NCBI GenBank assembly: GCA_903927185.1
Contig: CAIYLW010000084.1
Span: forward strand, 62,001 to 126,000
Reading direction: 5' to 3'
DNA from: an uncultured Bacteroidota bacterium
GTDB lineage: Bacteria; Bacteroidota; Bacteroidia; Chitinophagales; Chitinophagaceae
Length of the DNA stretch: 64,000 nt
Shown piece after piece: positions 29,262-37,306 of this stretch. A model generated the notes under the pieces. That model made no database searches and had not been told where the DNA came from. It saw only the letters and a list, made by a program, of their open reading frames with translations. The position numbers were made by a program, and so were the translations under genes. Position 1 is the stretch's first letter, and each line of letters starts with the position of its first letter.

Positions 29262-29332
29262 AAAACATGATAAATATCATTAAGCTTGTTGAGTATTGTC
29301 ATGGATTGGTCATTGATACACCTATACTTTTA
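29262..29332 (+). promoter_or_regulatory. FNR-type promoter upstream of ccoS-ccoNOQP
   Basis: The perfect dyad ATGATAAATATCAT (29267-29280) and TTGAGTATTGTCAT (29289-29302) have centres 22 bp apart. A -7-like TACTTTTA (29325-29332) lies 22 bases after the second dyad. Over 41 bases the sequence matches the upstream region of the hemerythrin gene at 34 positions, with identical spacing to the -7 element. Confidence 0.65.
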
Positions 29333-29355
29333 CTAACAATACAACACCACCCACT

Positions 29356-29538
29356 ATGAGTGTTATTATTATCCTTTTATTGGCTAGTATATCTGTAGCC
29401 GCGCTGTTTTTAGTAGCCTTCTTATGGAGTGTTAAAACTGGACAGTATGACGACGAAATGAGTCCGCCTATGCGGATGTTGCTTGATTCAGTTCCTGCAA
29501 AGGAAAGTACAGATCCAGCAAAAGTCGAATCCCTTTAA
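29356..29538 (+). CDS. ccoS: cbb3 oxidase assembly protein CcoS
   Basis: A 60-residue protein with one N-terminal transmembrane helix (VIIILLLASISVAALFLVAF) followed by WSVKTGQYDDEMSPPMRML, the conserved CcoS tail. CcoS is needed for incorporation of heme and copper cofactors into CcoN. It is the first gene behind the second FNR-type promoter, 45 bases before ccoNO. Confidence 0.92.
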   Translation: MSVIIILLLASISVAALFLVAFLWSVKTGQYDDEMSPPMRMLLDSVPAKESTDPAKVESL

Positions 29539-29583
29539 ATCTTATAATCATCGCTAATACCAAACCAAAACCAATCTATCCAC

Positions 29584-31722
29584 ATGCAAGTAGAAAAGTT
29601 CTATTATGACAACCGGATTGTAAAGCAATTTGCCTTTGCTACCATTTTATGGGGCGTTGTAGGTATGCTTGCCGGTCTATTGATAGCTGTGCAAATCTAT
29701 CTGCCAGCTGCCAATTTCGGATTGCCCTTCACCACATTTGGTAGGGTAAGACCTGTTCACACCAATGCGGTTATTTTCGCCTTCGTAGGAAATGGAATAT
29801 TTATGGGCGTTTACTATTCATTGCAACGATTATGTAAAGCAAGAATGTTCAGTGACGTGTTAGGAAAAATCCATTTCTGGGGTTGGCAATTAATTATTGT
29901 TCTGGCTGCTATTACTTTATTGGCAGGCTATACTTCTGGTAAAGAATATGCCGAATTAGAATGGCCAATTGATATTTTGATTGCATTAATTTGGATTGTT
30001 TTTGGTATTAATATGTTTGGTACCATACTTAAACGCAGAGAAAGTCATCTATATGTTGCCATCTGGTTTTATATAGCTACATGGATTACAGTTACCATGC
30101 TTCACGTTGTAAACTCATTTGAATTGCCATTTAGTTGGTTGAAGAGTTATAGCTTTTATGCAGGGGTACAAGATGCGTTGGTACAATGGTGGTATGGACA
30201 TAATGCGGTGGCATTCTTTTTAACCACTCCTTATTTAGGAGTGATGTATTATTTCTTACCTAAAGCTTCAAATAGGCCAGTTTATAGTTATCGTTTATCA
30301 ATTATACACTTCTGGGCTTTGATTTTCTTGTACATATGGGCAGGTCCACACCACTTATTATATACAGCTTTACCCGATTGGGCGCAAAGCTTAGGTACCG
30401 TATTCAGTATCATGTTGATTGCTCCTTCATGGGGTGGTATGCTGAATGGTTTATTTACTTTACGCGGTGCATGGGATAAAGTGAGAGAAGATCCTATTTT
30501 AAAATTCATGGTGGTTGCGATTACCTGTTATGGTATGTCAACCTTTGAAGGGCCGATGTTGAGTATCAAAAGTGTAAATGCGATTACGCACTTTACAGAC
30601 TGGACTATTGCGCATGTGCACGTTGGAGCATTGGGATGGAATGGTTTCCTAACCTTCGCAATTCTTTATTGGTTAATACCTAGAATTTACAATACTCCTT
30701 TGTACTCTAAGAAATTAGCCACCAATCACTTTTGGATTGGTACGATTGGTATCATTTTATATGTAATTCCTATGTATTGGGCTGGGTTTACTCAGGCATT
30801 GATGTGGAAACAATTTACTCCAGAAGGAACTTTGAAATTCCAATTCTTAGAAACTGTTACCCATATTATTCCAATGTATATTACTAGAAGTATTGGTGGT
30901 TTATTATACTTTACGGGTGTATTAATGATGGTTTATAATTTAGTAAAAACTGTGAAAGCAGGAAGTCTAATTGCCGACGAAGCTGCAGAAGCACCTGCTT
31001 TAGAAAAACATGTTGAAACGCATAGTAAACAATACTGGCATAGATGGATTGAAGCAAGACCAATTCAAATGTTATTATTTAGTTTAGTAGCAGTAGCTAT
31101 TGGAGGTATTTTGGAATTAGTTCCGACCTTCTTGATCAAGAGCAATATTCCTACTATTGCTGCTGTTAAACCGTATACGCCACTCGAATTGCAAGGACGA
31201 GATATATATATCCGTGAAGGATGTTATTTGTGTCACTCTCAAATGGTTCGTCCATTCCGAGATGAAGTGGCTCGATATGGCGAATACAGTAAAGCAGGCG
31301 AGTTCGTTTATGATCATCCATTCCAATGGGGTAGTAAAAGAACAGGGCCAGATCTAGCTCGTATAGGTGGAAAGTATCCTGATAGCTGGCACTTTAATCA
31401 TATGCAAGATCCTCAAAGTATGAGTCCTGGATCTATTATGCCTTCTTATACCTGGTTATATGAAAACAAAATTGATACTGCCATAACTCCAGCTAAAATT
31501 AGAGCAATGACCACATTAGGTGTGCCTTATTCAAAAGGATACGACCTGCAAGCCAATGCAGATCTATTTGAGCAAGCGAAAAAAATTCAAACTGGATTGA
31601 AAGCAGAAAAATTAGAAGCTGGTACAAATACAGAGATTCTTGCCCTCATTGCATATCTGCAAAGAGTAGGAGCTGATATTAAAAATGTATCAAAGCCAAC
31701 AGTGGATGCTTTAACAAATTAA
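29584..31722 (+). CDS. ccoN: cbb3 cytochrome c oxidase, fused subunits CcoN-CcoO
   Basis: A 712-residue fusion. Residues about 1-470 are CcoN with twelve helices and heme-copper ligands: RPVHTNAV, the CuB histidine region QWWYGHNAVAFFLT, GPHHLLYTALPDW and the heme ligands in TDWTIAHVHVGALG. After a further membrane helix (about 500-520) the CcoO part begins. It carries one heme c motif CYLCH (C547, C550, H551), then SQMVRPFRDEVARYGEYS and an axial-methionine loop GSIMPSY. It reduces oxygen with high affinity and pumps protons. The fusion of N and O is usual in Bacteroidota. Confidence 0.95.
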   Translation: MQVEKFYYDNRIVKQFAFATILWGVVGMLAGLLIAVQIYLPAANFGLPFTTFGRVRPVHTNAVIFAFVGNGIFMGVYYSLQRLCKARMFSDVLGKIHFWGWQLIIVLAAITLLAGYTSGKEYAELEWPIDILIALIWIVFGINMFGTILKRRESHLYVAIWFYIATWITVTMLHVVNSFELPFSWLKSYSFYAGVQDALVQWWYGHNAVAFFLTTPYLGVMYYFLPKASNRPVYSYRLSIIHFWALIFLYIWAGPHHLLYTALPDWAQSLGTVFSIMLIAPSWGGMLNGLFTLRGAWDKVREDPILKFMVVAITCYGMSTFEGPMLSIKSVNAITHFTDWTIAHVHVGALGWNGFLTFAILYWLIPRIYNTPLYSKKLATNHFWIGTIGIILYVIPMYWAGFTQALMWKQFTPEGTLKFQFLETVTHIIPMYITRSIGGLLYFTGVLMMVYNLVKTVKAGSLIADEAAEAPALEKHVETHSKQYWHRWIEARPIQMLLFSLVAVAIGGILELVPTFLIKSNIPTIAAVKPYTPLELQGRDIYIREGCYLCHSQMVRPFRDEVARYGEYSKAGEFVYDHPFQWGSKRTGPDLARIGGKYPDSWHFNHMQDPQSMSPGSIMPSYTWLYENKIDTAITPAKIRAMTTLGVPYSKGYDLQANADLFEQAKKIQTGLKAEKLEAGTNTEILALIAYLQRVGADIKNVSKPTVDALTN

Positions 31723-31728
31723 AAGTCT

Positions 31729-31760
31729 CATCAGCGATTGTTACAAAACAATCGCTGATG
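31729..31760 (+). other. Stable hairpin between ccoNO and ccoQ
   Basis: A perfect 14-bp stem (31729-31742 with 31747-31760) with a 4-base loop starts seven bases after the ccoNO stop. It is followed by A residues rather than a U tract, so it is not a standard terminator. It may stabilise or trim the mRNA between the two cistrons. Confidence 0.6.
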
Positions 31761-31779
31761 AAAAAATAATAAAGGGATT

Positions 31780-31941
31780 ATGAAATTCATACATTATTTG
31801 GAAACGATTACGGGTGTTGATATTTATGGGTTGAGTTCATTAACCATCTTCTTTACATTCTTTGTAGGGATGACTATTTGGGTGATGACTTCAGATAAAA
31901 AATCGCTCGAAAAAATTAATCATTTACCCCTTGATAATTAA
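31780..31941 (+). CDS. ccoQ: Small membrane subunit CcoQ-like
   Basis: A 53-residue protein from an ATG at 31780 to TAA at 31939. It has one transmembrane helix (about LTIFFTFFVGMTIWVM, 21-36) preceded by MKFIHYLETITGVDIYGLSS and followed by a short charged tail. Size, topology and position between ccoNO and ccoP match the CcoQ/FixQ subunit, which stabilises the CcoP interaction. The sequence is poorly conserved in this family, so the name rests mostly on position. Confidence 0.75.
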   Translation: MKFIHYLETITGVDIYGLSSLTIFFTFFVGMTIWVMTSDKKSLEKINHLPLDN

Positions 31942-31963
31942 GCCAAACCTTAAATCAACTGAC

Positions 31964-33154
31964 ATGTTTAAAAAATATTCTTCCATATCTTATTGGGTTA
32001 AAGCCCTGGTAGTTGTGATTTCTATCGGTTTTAGTTCAAATGATGCATTTGCGGCCGGCCCACCAAAGGCTTCGGAATTATCCAATCCTTTGGCACAAGT
32101 ACTGCTAGTAATAATAGTGGGATTATTATTAGCCATTGGCCTTTTGGCCAATGTAATACTTGGGGCCGCCCAAGTGTATCTTCAACGCTATAAAGATGAA
32201 CGCAAAAAAGGTGGTCATGCACCCGGCAAATTTTTATTAATTGGTCTGATTTGTCTTACTAGTACTACTCTTTTTGCTGCAGATGCACCAGCAGCTGCGG
32301 CAACAGTTGTTGAAGAAACTTCTATTGCTGGTTTATCTTTAACATCATTCTATGTATTGGTGTCTGTGATTTTCTTGGAATTATTAATCCTTTGGGTATT
32401 ATTAATTAACCTTAAGAAATTATTGTCGAGAGAAGCAGCCGTTAATGCTGAGGCAGCTGAAGTTGCTTCCACTAAATCTTTTTCTTTCTTAAAATGGTGG
32501 GATAATTTTAATAGTTTCAAACCAATACAAGAAGAGTCTTCCATTGACTTAGGACATGATTATGATGGCATTAGAGAGTTAGACAATCGTCTTCCTCCAT
32601 GGTGGTTATATGGATTTTATATTACAATTATTTTTGCAGGGCTTTATTTGTACAGATATCATGTTGCTAAATCTGCTCCATTAAGTAAAGAAGAATTAGC
32701 AATCTCATTAGAACAAGCTGCTGCAGATAAAGAAGAGTACCTGAAAAAGACTGCCAGTAAGGTGGATGAAAATTCGGTTACCTATCTTACCTCAACTGCA
32801 GATCTGGATGCGGGAAAACAAATTTTTAGTACTATTTGTGCAGCATGTCATATGGCTGATGGCGGTGGTTTGGTTGGACCAAATTTGACAGATAATTACT
32901 GGATACATGGTGGTAGTATTAAAGATATTTTTAAAACTATTAAATATGGTTATCCGGAAAAAGGTATGAAGAGTTGGAAGGACGATTATTCTCCCACCCA
33001 GATTGCCCAATTGGCTAGTTTTATAAAATCTTTAGTGGGAACCAAGCCGTTGGTTCCAAAAGCACCTCAGGGCACTTTATATGATGAGAAAGGCGGTGCT
33101 GGAGCTAGTGCACCTGCGGCAACTGATTCCTCAAAAGCTGCAACAACTAAATAA
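31964..33154 (+). CDS. ccoP: cbb3 cytochrome c oxidase subunit CcoP
   Basis: 396 residues from the ATG at 31964; the open frame extends upstream to 31931 but would overlap ccoQ. The N-terminal 160 residues add extra hydrophobic helices (LAQVLLVIIVGLLLAIGLLA, and YVLVSVIFLELLILWVLLIN). The FixP-type segment YDGIRELDNRLPPWWLYGFY comes next, then a transmembrane helix and one cytochrome c domain with CAACH (C292, C295, H296) and MADGGGLVGPNLTD. Proteobacterial CcoP has two hemes c; only one motif is seen here. The C-terminus is rich in Ala/Lys/Ser. Confidence 0.92.
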   Translation: MFKKYSSISYWVKALVVVISIGFSSNDAFAAGPPKASELSNPLAQVLLVIIVGLLLAIGLLANVILGAAQVYLQRYKDERKKGGHAPGKFLLIGLICLTSTTLFAADAPAAAATVVEETSIAGLSLTSFYVLVSVIFLELLILWVLLINLKKLLSREAAVNAEAAEVASTKSFSFLKWWDNFNSFKPIQEESSIDLGHDYDGIRELDNRLPPWWLYGFYITIIFAGLYLYRYHVAKSAPLSKEELAISLEQAAADKEEYLKKTASKVDENSVTYLTSTADLDAGKQIFSTICAACHMADGGGLVGPNLTDNYWIHGGSIKDIFKTIKYGYPEKGMKSWKDDYSPTQIAQLASFIKSLVGTKPLVPKAPQGTLYDEKGGAGASAPAATDSSKAATTK

Positions 33155-33181
33155 GATCTAACTAGGTTGCTTGCTATATTT

Positions 33182-33217
33182 TGTATTGCGGATAAAAATT
33201 ATCCGCAATACATTTTT
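33182..33217 (+). terminator. Intrinsic terminator after ccoP
   Basis: A perfect 14-bp stem (33182-33195 with 33199-33212) with an AAA loop is followed by five T residues. It separates ccoSNOQP from fixH, which therefore probably has its own promoter in 33220-33350. Confidence 0.88.
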
Positions 33218-33242
33218 ATATACACGCTCTTACAGCTAAGTG

Positions 33243-33264
33243 TTATTTTGTATTAACAAAATAA
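33243..33264. promoter_or_regulatory. Inverted repeat upstream of fixH, possible operator
   Basis: A 9-bp perfect dyad with a 4-base spacer (TTATTTTGT, ATTA, ACAAAATAA) lies between the ccoP terminator and fixH. A second, 7-bp dyad occupies 33295-33313. Either could be a regulator site. No cognate regulator is known. Confidence 0.35.
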
Positions 33265-33352
33265 ATGGACGAAATTTAATAGTAATACGGATCATTCAAT
33301 TGATAGAATTGAAGTATCTTAAACAAAGTCATTCATTTAAAATATTTAAACA

Positions 33353-33787
33353 ATGAACTGGGGAAATAAATTAGTGGTAGTGTTTATTGTTTTTGGATCG
33401 TTCATCGGATACTTAGTATATCGAGCTGTTACCACTAAATACGATTTAGTAAGCAAAGATTATTACAAAGATGAATTGCGATACCAAGATAGAATTGATA
33501 GAATTAAAAATGCCTCCAAAATTAGTGAAGTTGCAATAGCACAAGATGCAGATGCAGTTATTATACATTTGCCACAAGAACAAAAAGGCCTTGCTCTTTC
33601 TGGAGAGGTATTTTTTTATTGTATCACTGATGATCGAAATGATTACCATACTGCATTACAAGTTGATTCAACTAACAAACAAATATTTTTGAAGAAGGCT
33701 GTTCAGAAAGGTGCTTATGAATTAAAAATTAATTGGCAACTTGGGAAAGAACTTTATTATGCAGAACAGAAAATTGTGATTCATTAA
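33353..33787 (+). CDS. fixH: FixH-family protein for cbb3 oxidase assembly
   Basis: A 144-residue protein with a single N-terminal transmembrane helix (NKLVVVFIVFGSFIGYLVYR) followed by VSKDYYKDELRYQDRID, the conserved FixH motif, then an extracytoplasmic beta domain. FixH/CcoH interacts with CcoI and the oxidase subunits during assembly. The next gene begins one base after the stop codon, so the two are translationally close. The usual neighbour ccoG is not found upstream. Confidence 0.88.
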   Translation: MNWGNKLVVVFIVFGSFIGYLVYRAVTTKYDLVSKDYYKDELRYQDRIDRIKNASKISEVAIAQDADAVIIHLPQEQKGLALSGEVFFYCITDDRNDYHTALQVDSTNKQIFLKKAVQKGAYELKINWQLGKELYYAEQKIVIH

Positions 33788-33788
33788 A

Positions 33789-34496
33789 ATGACCTGGGAA
33801 TTATTAATATCAGGTTTTGGATTAGGAATTGTTAGCAGTTTCCACTGTGTAGGTATGTGTGGTCCAATTGCGTTATCTCTTCCAGTGTACTATTTGCCGG
33901 CACATAAAAAATTAGTTGGAATACTATTGTATCATTTAGGTAGGATTCTATTGTATACCTTACTAGGTTTGTTTTTTGGGTTTGTAGGAAGGCAATTTTA
34001 TCTCGCAGGTTTACAACAGTATTTTTCAATTACTCTTGGCTGTATTATTTTACTTATTTTATTGCAAAATACTTTTAGTAAGAAATTATTTCATCTGAAA
34101 TTGATTGATCGTTTTCAAGAAAAGTTGCAAAATATTATCGCCATTAATATCCCAAAAAAGCAATTGTACGGCATGCTTATTTTAGGAATGGCCAATGGAT
34201 TATTACCTTGTGGCATGGTTTATTTAGCTATAACAGGGGCAATGGCTGCTGGTAATTTATTAGGGGGAATATTATTTATGACCTTTTTTGGACTTGGAAC
34301 TTTTCCGGCCATGTTTCTACTTACCTATTTCGGCAGTTTTATCAGCCTTAATGTGCGGAATAATATGAAAAAAGCCATTCCTTTTTTTGTGGCTACAATG
34401 GCTATCTTACTCATTTTGAGAGGTTTGAATTTAAATATCCCAATGGTTAGTCCGGTTATGAATCAATCTGCAGTTAATGTAGTTGACTGTCCGTAG
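33789..34496 (+). CDS. TauE/SafE-like membrane protein of cbb3 cluster
   Basis: A 235-residue polytopic membrane protein with about six helices. The N-terminal GLGIVSSFHCVGMCGPIALS and the later GMANGLLPCGMVYLAITGAM carry conserved cysteines, the pattern of the DsbD-like/TauE-SafE proteins found at the end of Bacteroidota and epsilonproteobacterial cbb3 operons. These have been linked to copper handling or cytochrome assembly rather than sulfite export. The role is inferred from position and the CxxxC motif. Confidence 0.85.
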   Translation: MTWELLISGFGLGIVSSFHCVGMCGPIALSLPVYYLPAHKKLVGILLYHLGRILLYTLLGLFFGFVGRQFYLAGLQQYFSITLGCIILLILLQNTFSKKLFHLKLIDRFQEKLQNIIAINIPKKQLYGMLILGMANGLLPCGMVYLAITGAMAAGNLLGGILFMTFFGLGTFPAMFLLTYFGSFISLNVRNNMKKAIPFFVATMAILLILRGLNLNIPMVSPVMNQSAVNVVDCP

Positions 34497-34613
34497 TCTT
34501 AACAAATTCTTCTTAATCCCTTGACATTTTTTTTAGTCTTTATGGTAGAGCTTTGTATCAACAAAGAGGGTTAGTTGTTAGTCTAAAGTACTATTAACAA
34601 TCCTTTTAAATTT

Positions 34614-34629
34614 TTGGCATTCAATTTGC
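34614..34629 (+). promoter_or_regulatory. Sigma-54-type promoter sequence
   Basis: The sequence TTGGCATTCAATTTGC has GG (34616-34617) and GC (34628-34629) exactly ten bases apart, in the TTGGCA/TTGC context of a -24/-12 sigma-54 promoter. Two dyads lie upstream (CTTTGTATCAACAAAG at 34551-34566; TTGTTA/TAACAA at 34575-34600) and could be activator sites. The first hit also reads as a TGGCA/TGCCA inverted repeat, so chance is possible. Confidence 0.4.
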
Positions 34630-34640
34630 CATAAAGTATT

Positions 34641-34723
34641 TAACAAATTATCATAAAAGTTTTTCTCATAAGCAGTTAGTTTTGGTTGCGGCCTCTGTTT
34701 CCACAGAGGCCAATCTTTTTTTT
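34641..34723 (+). ncRNA. Candidate small RNA ending in an intrinsic terminator
   Basis: A transcript starting about 12 bases after the sigma-54-like -12 element would run about 80 nt to the terminator at 34690-34723. It has no coding frame of note. The alternative is that this is only the long 3' untranslated region of the TauE/SafE-like gene, whose stop codon is 195 bases before the terminator hairpin. Confidence 0.35.
34690..34723 (+). terminator. Intrinsic terminator
   Basis: A GC-rich 9-bp perfect stem (34690-34698 with 34703-34711) with loop TTCC is followed by AATC and eight T residues on the plus strand. It ends just inside the convergent vanZ gene's stop region. Confidence 0.9.
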
Positions 34724-35123
34724 AGGACTTAAGCTTTATTTTTCTATTAAGTATTTGATAGCTGATTATTAATGCCAGCAAACTACCTATTGAATCGGCA
34801 ACCATATCTAGGATATCAAAACTTCGGTTAATAGCCCAGTATTTCTGTACAAACTCCATCAATACGCCATATATAATCCCTGAGAAAAGAATGATCCAAA
34901 ACCATTGCCTTTTTTTCGAATCACTAATAGAAAAATGCACAATAGGGAAAGTGAATAGAAAACATAGTGTGCTGAACATTCCGATATGTACCCATTTATC
35001 GAAAAAGGGGATATCAAATAAATGCGACTTAGGAAAACTAGACCCGGGTAGGGTTAATAGAACTACTGTAATTATAAAAAAAAGTACAGCAGGGAGGAAG
35101 GGGTAATTTCTAAAAAACTGCAT
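34722..35123 (-). CDS. VanZ-like membrane protein
   Basis: A 133-residue protein with about four transmembrane helices. The VanZ motif is visible as PFFDKWVHIGMFSTLCFLF and later YGVLMEFVQKYW ... RSFDILDMVADSIGSLLAL. VanZ-domain proteins modify susceptibility to glycopeptides in some Gram-positives, but in Bacteroidota their role is unknown. The start codon lies within the 3' arm of a terminator-like hairpin following gcvH, and there is no other Met before residue 49. Confidence 0.85.
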   Translation of the reverse strand: MQFFRNYPFLPAVLFFIITVVLLTLPGSSFPKSHLFDIPFFDKWVHIGMFSTLCFLFTFPIVHFSISDSKKRQWFWIILFSGIIYGVLMEFVQKYWAINRSFDILDMVADSIGSLLALIISYQILNRKIKLKS

Positions 35124-35153
35124 ACACGAAGATAAAACTTTGTGTATGCAGTT
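35112..35153 (-). terminator. Terminator of gcvH overlapping the vanZ start codon
   Basis: On the minus strand a perfect 12-bp stem (35153-35142 with 35127-35116) and a 14-base loop are followed by six T residues. The ATG of vanZ (35123-35121) is in the second arm and the T tract encodes Phe-Phe. Confidence 0.7.
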
Positions 35154-35162
35154 AACTATATT

Positions 35163-35540
35163 TTAACCAACTAATGCTCCATAAGCTTCATGGCTCATTA
35201 GCGCTGCTATATCTTCGATATTGGAAACTTCCATTTTTATCATCCAGCCATCACCATAGGGATCGGTGTTCACCAATTCTGGTTGTTTTTCCAAAAGGGG
35301 ATTGATAGATAATACGGTACCAGCAACAGGTAGGAAAAGATCACTCACAGTTTTAACTGCTTCAACTGTTCCGAAGATTTCTTCAGAAGCTAAAGTTTTA
35401 CCAACGGTATTGATATCTACATAAACAATATCACCTAATTCGTGTTGTGCAAAATCGGTAATTCCAATGGTTGCAGTATTGCCTTCCAAAAGAATCCATT
35501 CATGGTCTTTAGTGTACTTTAATGTGGCAGGAAAATTCAT
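35163..35540 (-). CDS. gcvH: Glycine cleavage system H protein
   Basis: A 125-residue lipoyl carrier protein. The opening [18 protein letters not shown] and [17 protein letters not shown] are typical, and the lipoylation lysine lies in [15 protein letters not shown] (around residue 63). GcvH shuttles the aminomethyl group between the P, T and L proteins of glycine cleavage. gcvT is also in this window (about 46 kb position) but not adjacent; gcvP is not seen. Confidence 0.97.
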   Translation of the reverse strand: MNFPATLKYTKDHEWILLEGNTATIGITDFAQHELGDIVYVDINTVGKTLASEEIFGTVEAVKTVSDLFLPVAGTVLSINPLLEKQPELVNTDPYGDGWMIKMEVSNIEDIAALMSHEAYGALVG

Positions 35541-35603
35541 GTTTTAGTTTTTATTGTTGCAAATATTGTATAAAATTAGAAGAATATAGGAAGTAGTAAA
35601 AAA

Positions 35604-35948
35604 TTAAAAGCCCATTTGCCCGAAGTATAACAATACATGGTCTTTTAAAAAGTCTTCCTGTTCACGAAGGTCATGCACTGGTAATTCTTTCAATTGTTTA
35701 AAATGAGGCCACCCATCTTCATCATTGCCCTCTTTTACATAATAACCGCTCTGGCCTAAAACGGTACAAACCGCAATATGCATCAGGTCCTGTTTTTGTT
35801 CTTTACTGATTTTTTCTACTATAAAACCGGTTTCTTGCATCCCAATTAGGAATAAAACGGCTTCCAGATCCGGTTTTTTGCCAAATCGTTCTACTAGTCT
35901 GGCTTCTAAACTCCACCATCGTTGTTGTAAATCATCTTGAATAAACAT
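35604..35948 (-). CDS. Conserved small protein of unknown function
   Basis: From the Met at 35948 (MFIQDDLQQRWWSLE) the protein has 114 residues; a longer frame reaches 35993 but would crowd the divergent serS start region. It is a soluble, probably helical protein with VLFLIGMQETGFIVEKISKE and an acidic C-terminus ending HVLLYFGQMGF. I do not recognise a domain. It is divergently arranged with serS and upstream of gcvH on the same strand. Confidence 0.65.
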   Translation of the reverse strand: MFIQDDLQQRWWSLEARLVERFGKKPDLEAVLFLIGMQETGFIVEKISKEQKQDLMHIAVCTVLGQSGYYVKEGNDEDGWPHFKQLKELPVHDLREQEDFLKDHVLLYFGQMGF

Positions 35949-36019
35949 AGTTGCAAAGGTAAAAGGTTCAAGGATGCTTTCATCAGCTTGCAAAAGTTAT
36001 ATTTGCAAAAATTGATTCT

Positions 36020-37291
36020 ATGTTACAAGTGCATGTTCTGCGTAATAACCTGGCAGAAGTGAAGAAAAGACTGGCAGTAAAACAGTTTAAGCAACTAGAT
36101 CTGGTAGATCTGATTGTTTCGCTGGACGATGATAGAAAGCGTTTGCAGAACGATTTCGACAACACCCAGGCCAAAGTAAATGCAGCATCGAAAGAGATTG
36201 GTAAACTTATGGCTCAAGGGAATAAAGAGGCAGCAGAAGCTACCAAAACTGATGTTGCGGGATGGAAAGCAACCCTTGAACCTTTGAAAGATCAAATGGC
36301 TAAAGTAGAATCGGATTTACTCGCAAATCTGGTTTTATTGCCCAATCTGCCCTATAAAGAAGTGCCAGAAGGTAAATCTCCGGAAGAAAATGTAATTGTG
36401 CGCGAAGGAGGACAAAAGCCTGCTCTTTATGCTGGAGCAGTTCCCCATTGGGATTTGATAAAAACCTATGATTTAGTAGATTTCGAAACCGGTGCAAAAA
36501 TTACTGGAAGCGGATTTCCTTTATATAAAGGGAAGGGAGCAAAATTGCAAAGAGCTTTAATTAGCTTTTTCCTGGATTATAATATATCAGCAGGTTACAC
36601 AGAGTATATTCCGCCTTTTATGGTAAATGAAGCTAGTGCTTTTGCAACAGGACAACTTCCAGATAAAGAGGGACAGATGTACCATGCTACTGCAGATAAT
36701 TTTTATTTAATTCCAACAGCAGAAGTACCCGTTACCAATATTTATCGTGATACCATTGTGAAAGAATCTGATTTGCCGATAAAGATGACGGCTTATACTC
36801 CTTGTTTTAGAAGAGAAGCGGGAAGTTTTGGAAAAGATGTGCGAGGATTGAATAGGGTGCATCAATTTGATAAAGTGGAAGTGATACAAATAGTTCACCC
36901 CGAAACAAGTTATGAAGTACTAAATGAGATGATTGCTCACGTTGAAAAATTATTACAATCGTTGCAATTACCTTATCGGATCCTTCGATTATGCGGTGGC
37001 GATATGGGATTCACTTCTGCCATCACGTATGATTTTGAAGTGTATAGTGCTGCACAAGAACGTTGGCTGGAAGTAAGTAGTGTTTCAAACTTTGAAAGCT
37101 ATCAAACCAACAGAATGAAGTGTCGTTTCAAAGATGCATCTGGTAAAACACAATTAGCACATTCTCTGAACGGAAGCTCTTTAGCATTGCCAAGAATTAT
37201 GGCCTGCTTATTAGAGAATTTTCAAACAGAAGAAGGGATTCATTTACCAGAAGTATTATTACCTTATTTCGGTGCCAATAAAATTGGTTAA
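36020..37291 (+). CDS. serS: Seryl-tRNA synthetase
   Basis: 423 residues, normal length. The N-terminal coiled-coil arm for tRNA-Ser binding is at about 30-105 (NDFDNTQAKVNAASKEIGKL). The class II catalytic core shows YTPCFRREAGSFGKDVRG (motif 2), then DFEVYSAAQERWLEVSSVSN, and the motif 3 region LNGSSLALPRIMACLLEN. It charges tRNA-Ser (and tRNA-Sec where present) with serine. The next gene starts 15 bases downstream and may be co-transcribed. Confidence 0.98.
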   Translation: MLQVHVLRNNLAEVKKRLAVKQFKQLDLVDLIVSLDDDRKRLQNDFDNTQAKVNAASKEIGKLMAQGNKEAAEATKTDVAGWKATLEPLKDQMAKVESDLLANLVLLPNLPYKEVPEGKSPEENVIVREGGQKPALYAGAVPHWDLIKTYDLVDFETGAKITGSGFPLYKGKGAKLQRALISFFLDYNISAGYTEYIPPFMVNEASAFATGQLPDKEGQMYHATADNFYLIPTAEVPVTNIYRDTIVKESDLPIKMTAYTPCFRREAGSFGKDVRGLNRVHQFDKVEVIQIVHPETSYEVLNEMIAHVEKLLQSLQLPYRILRLCGGDMGFTSAITYDFEVYSAAQERWLEVSSVSNFESYQTNRMKCRFKDASGKTQLAHSLNGSSLALPRIMACLLENFQTEEGIHLPEVLLPYFGANKIG

Positions 37292-37306
37292 TAAAATTCA
37301 AATTGC

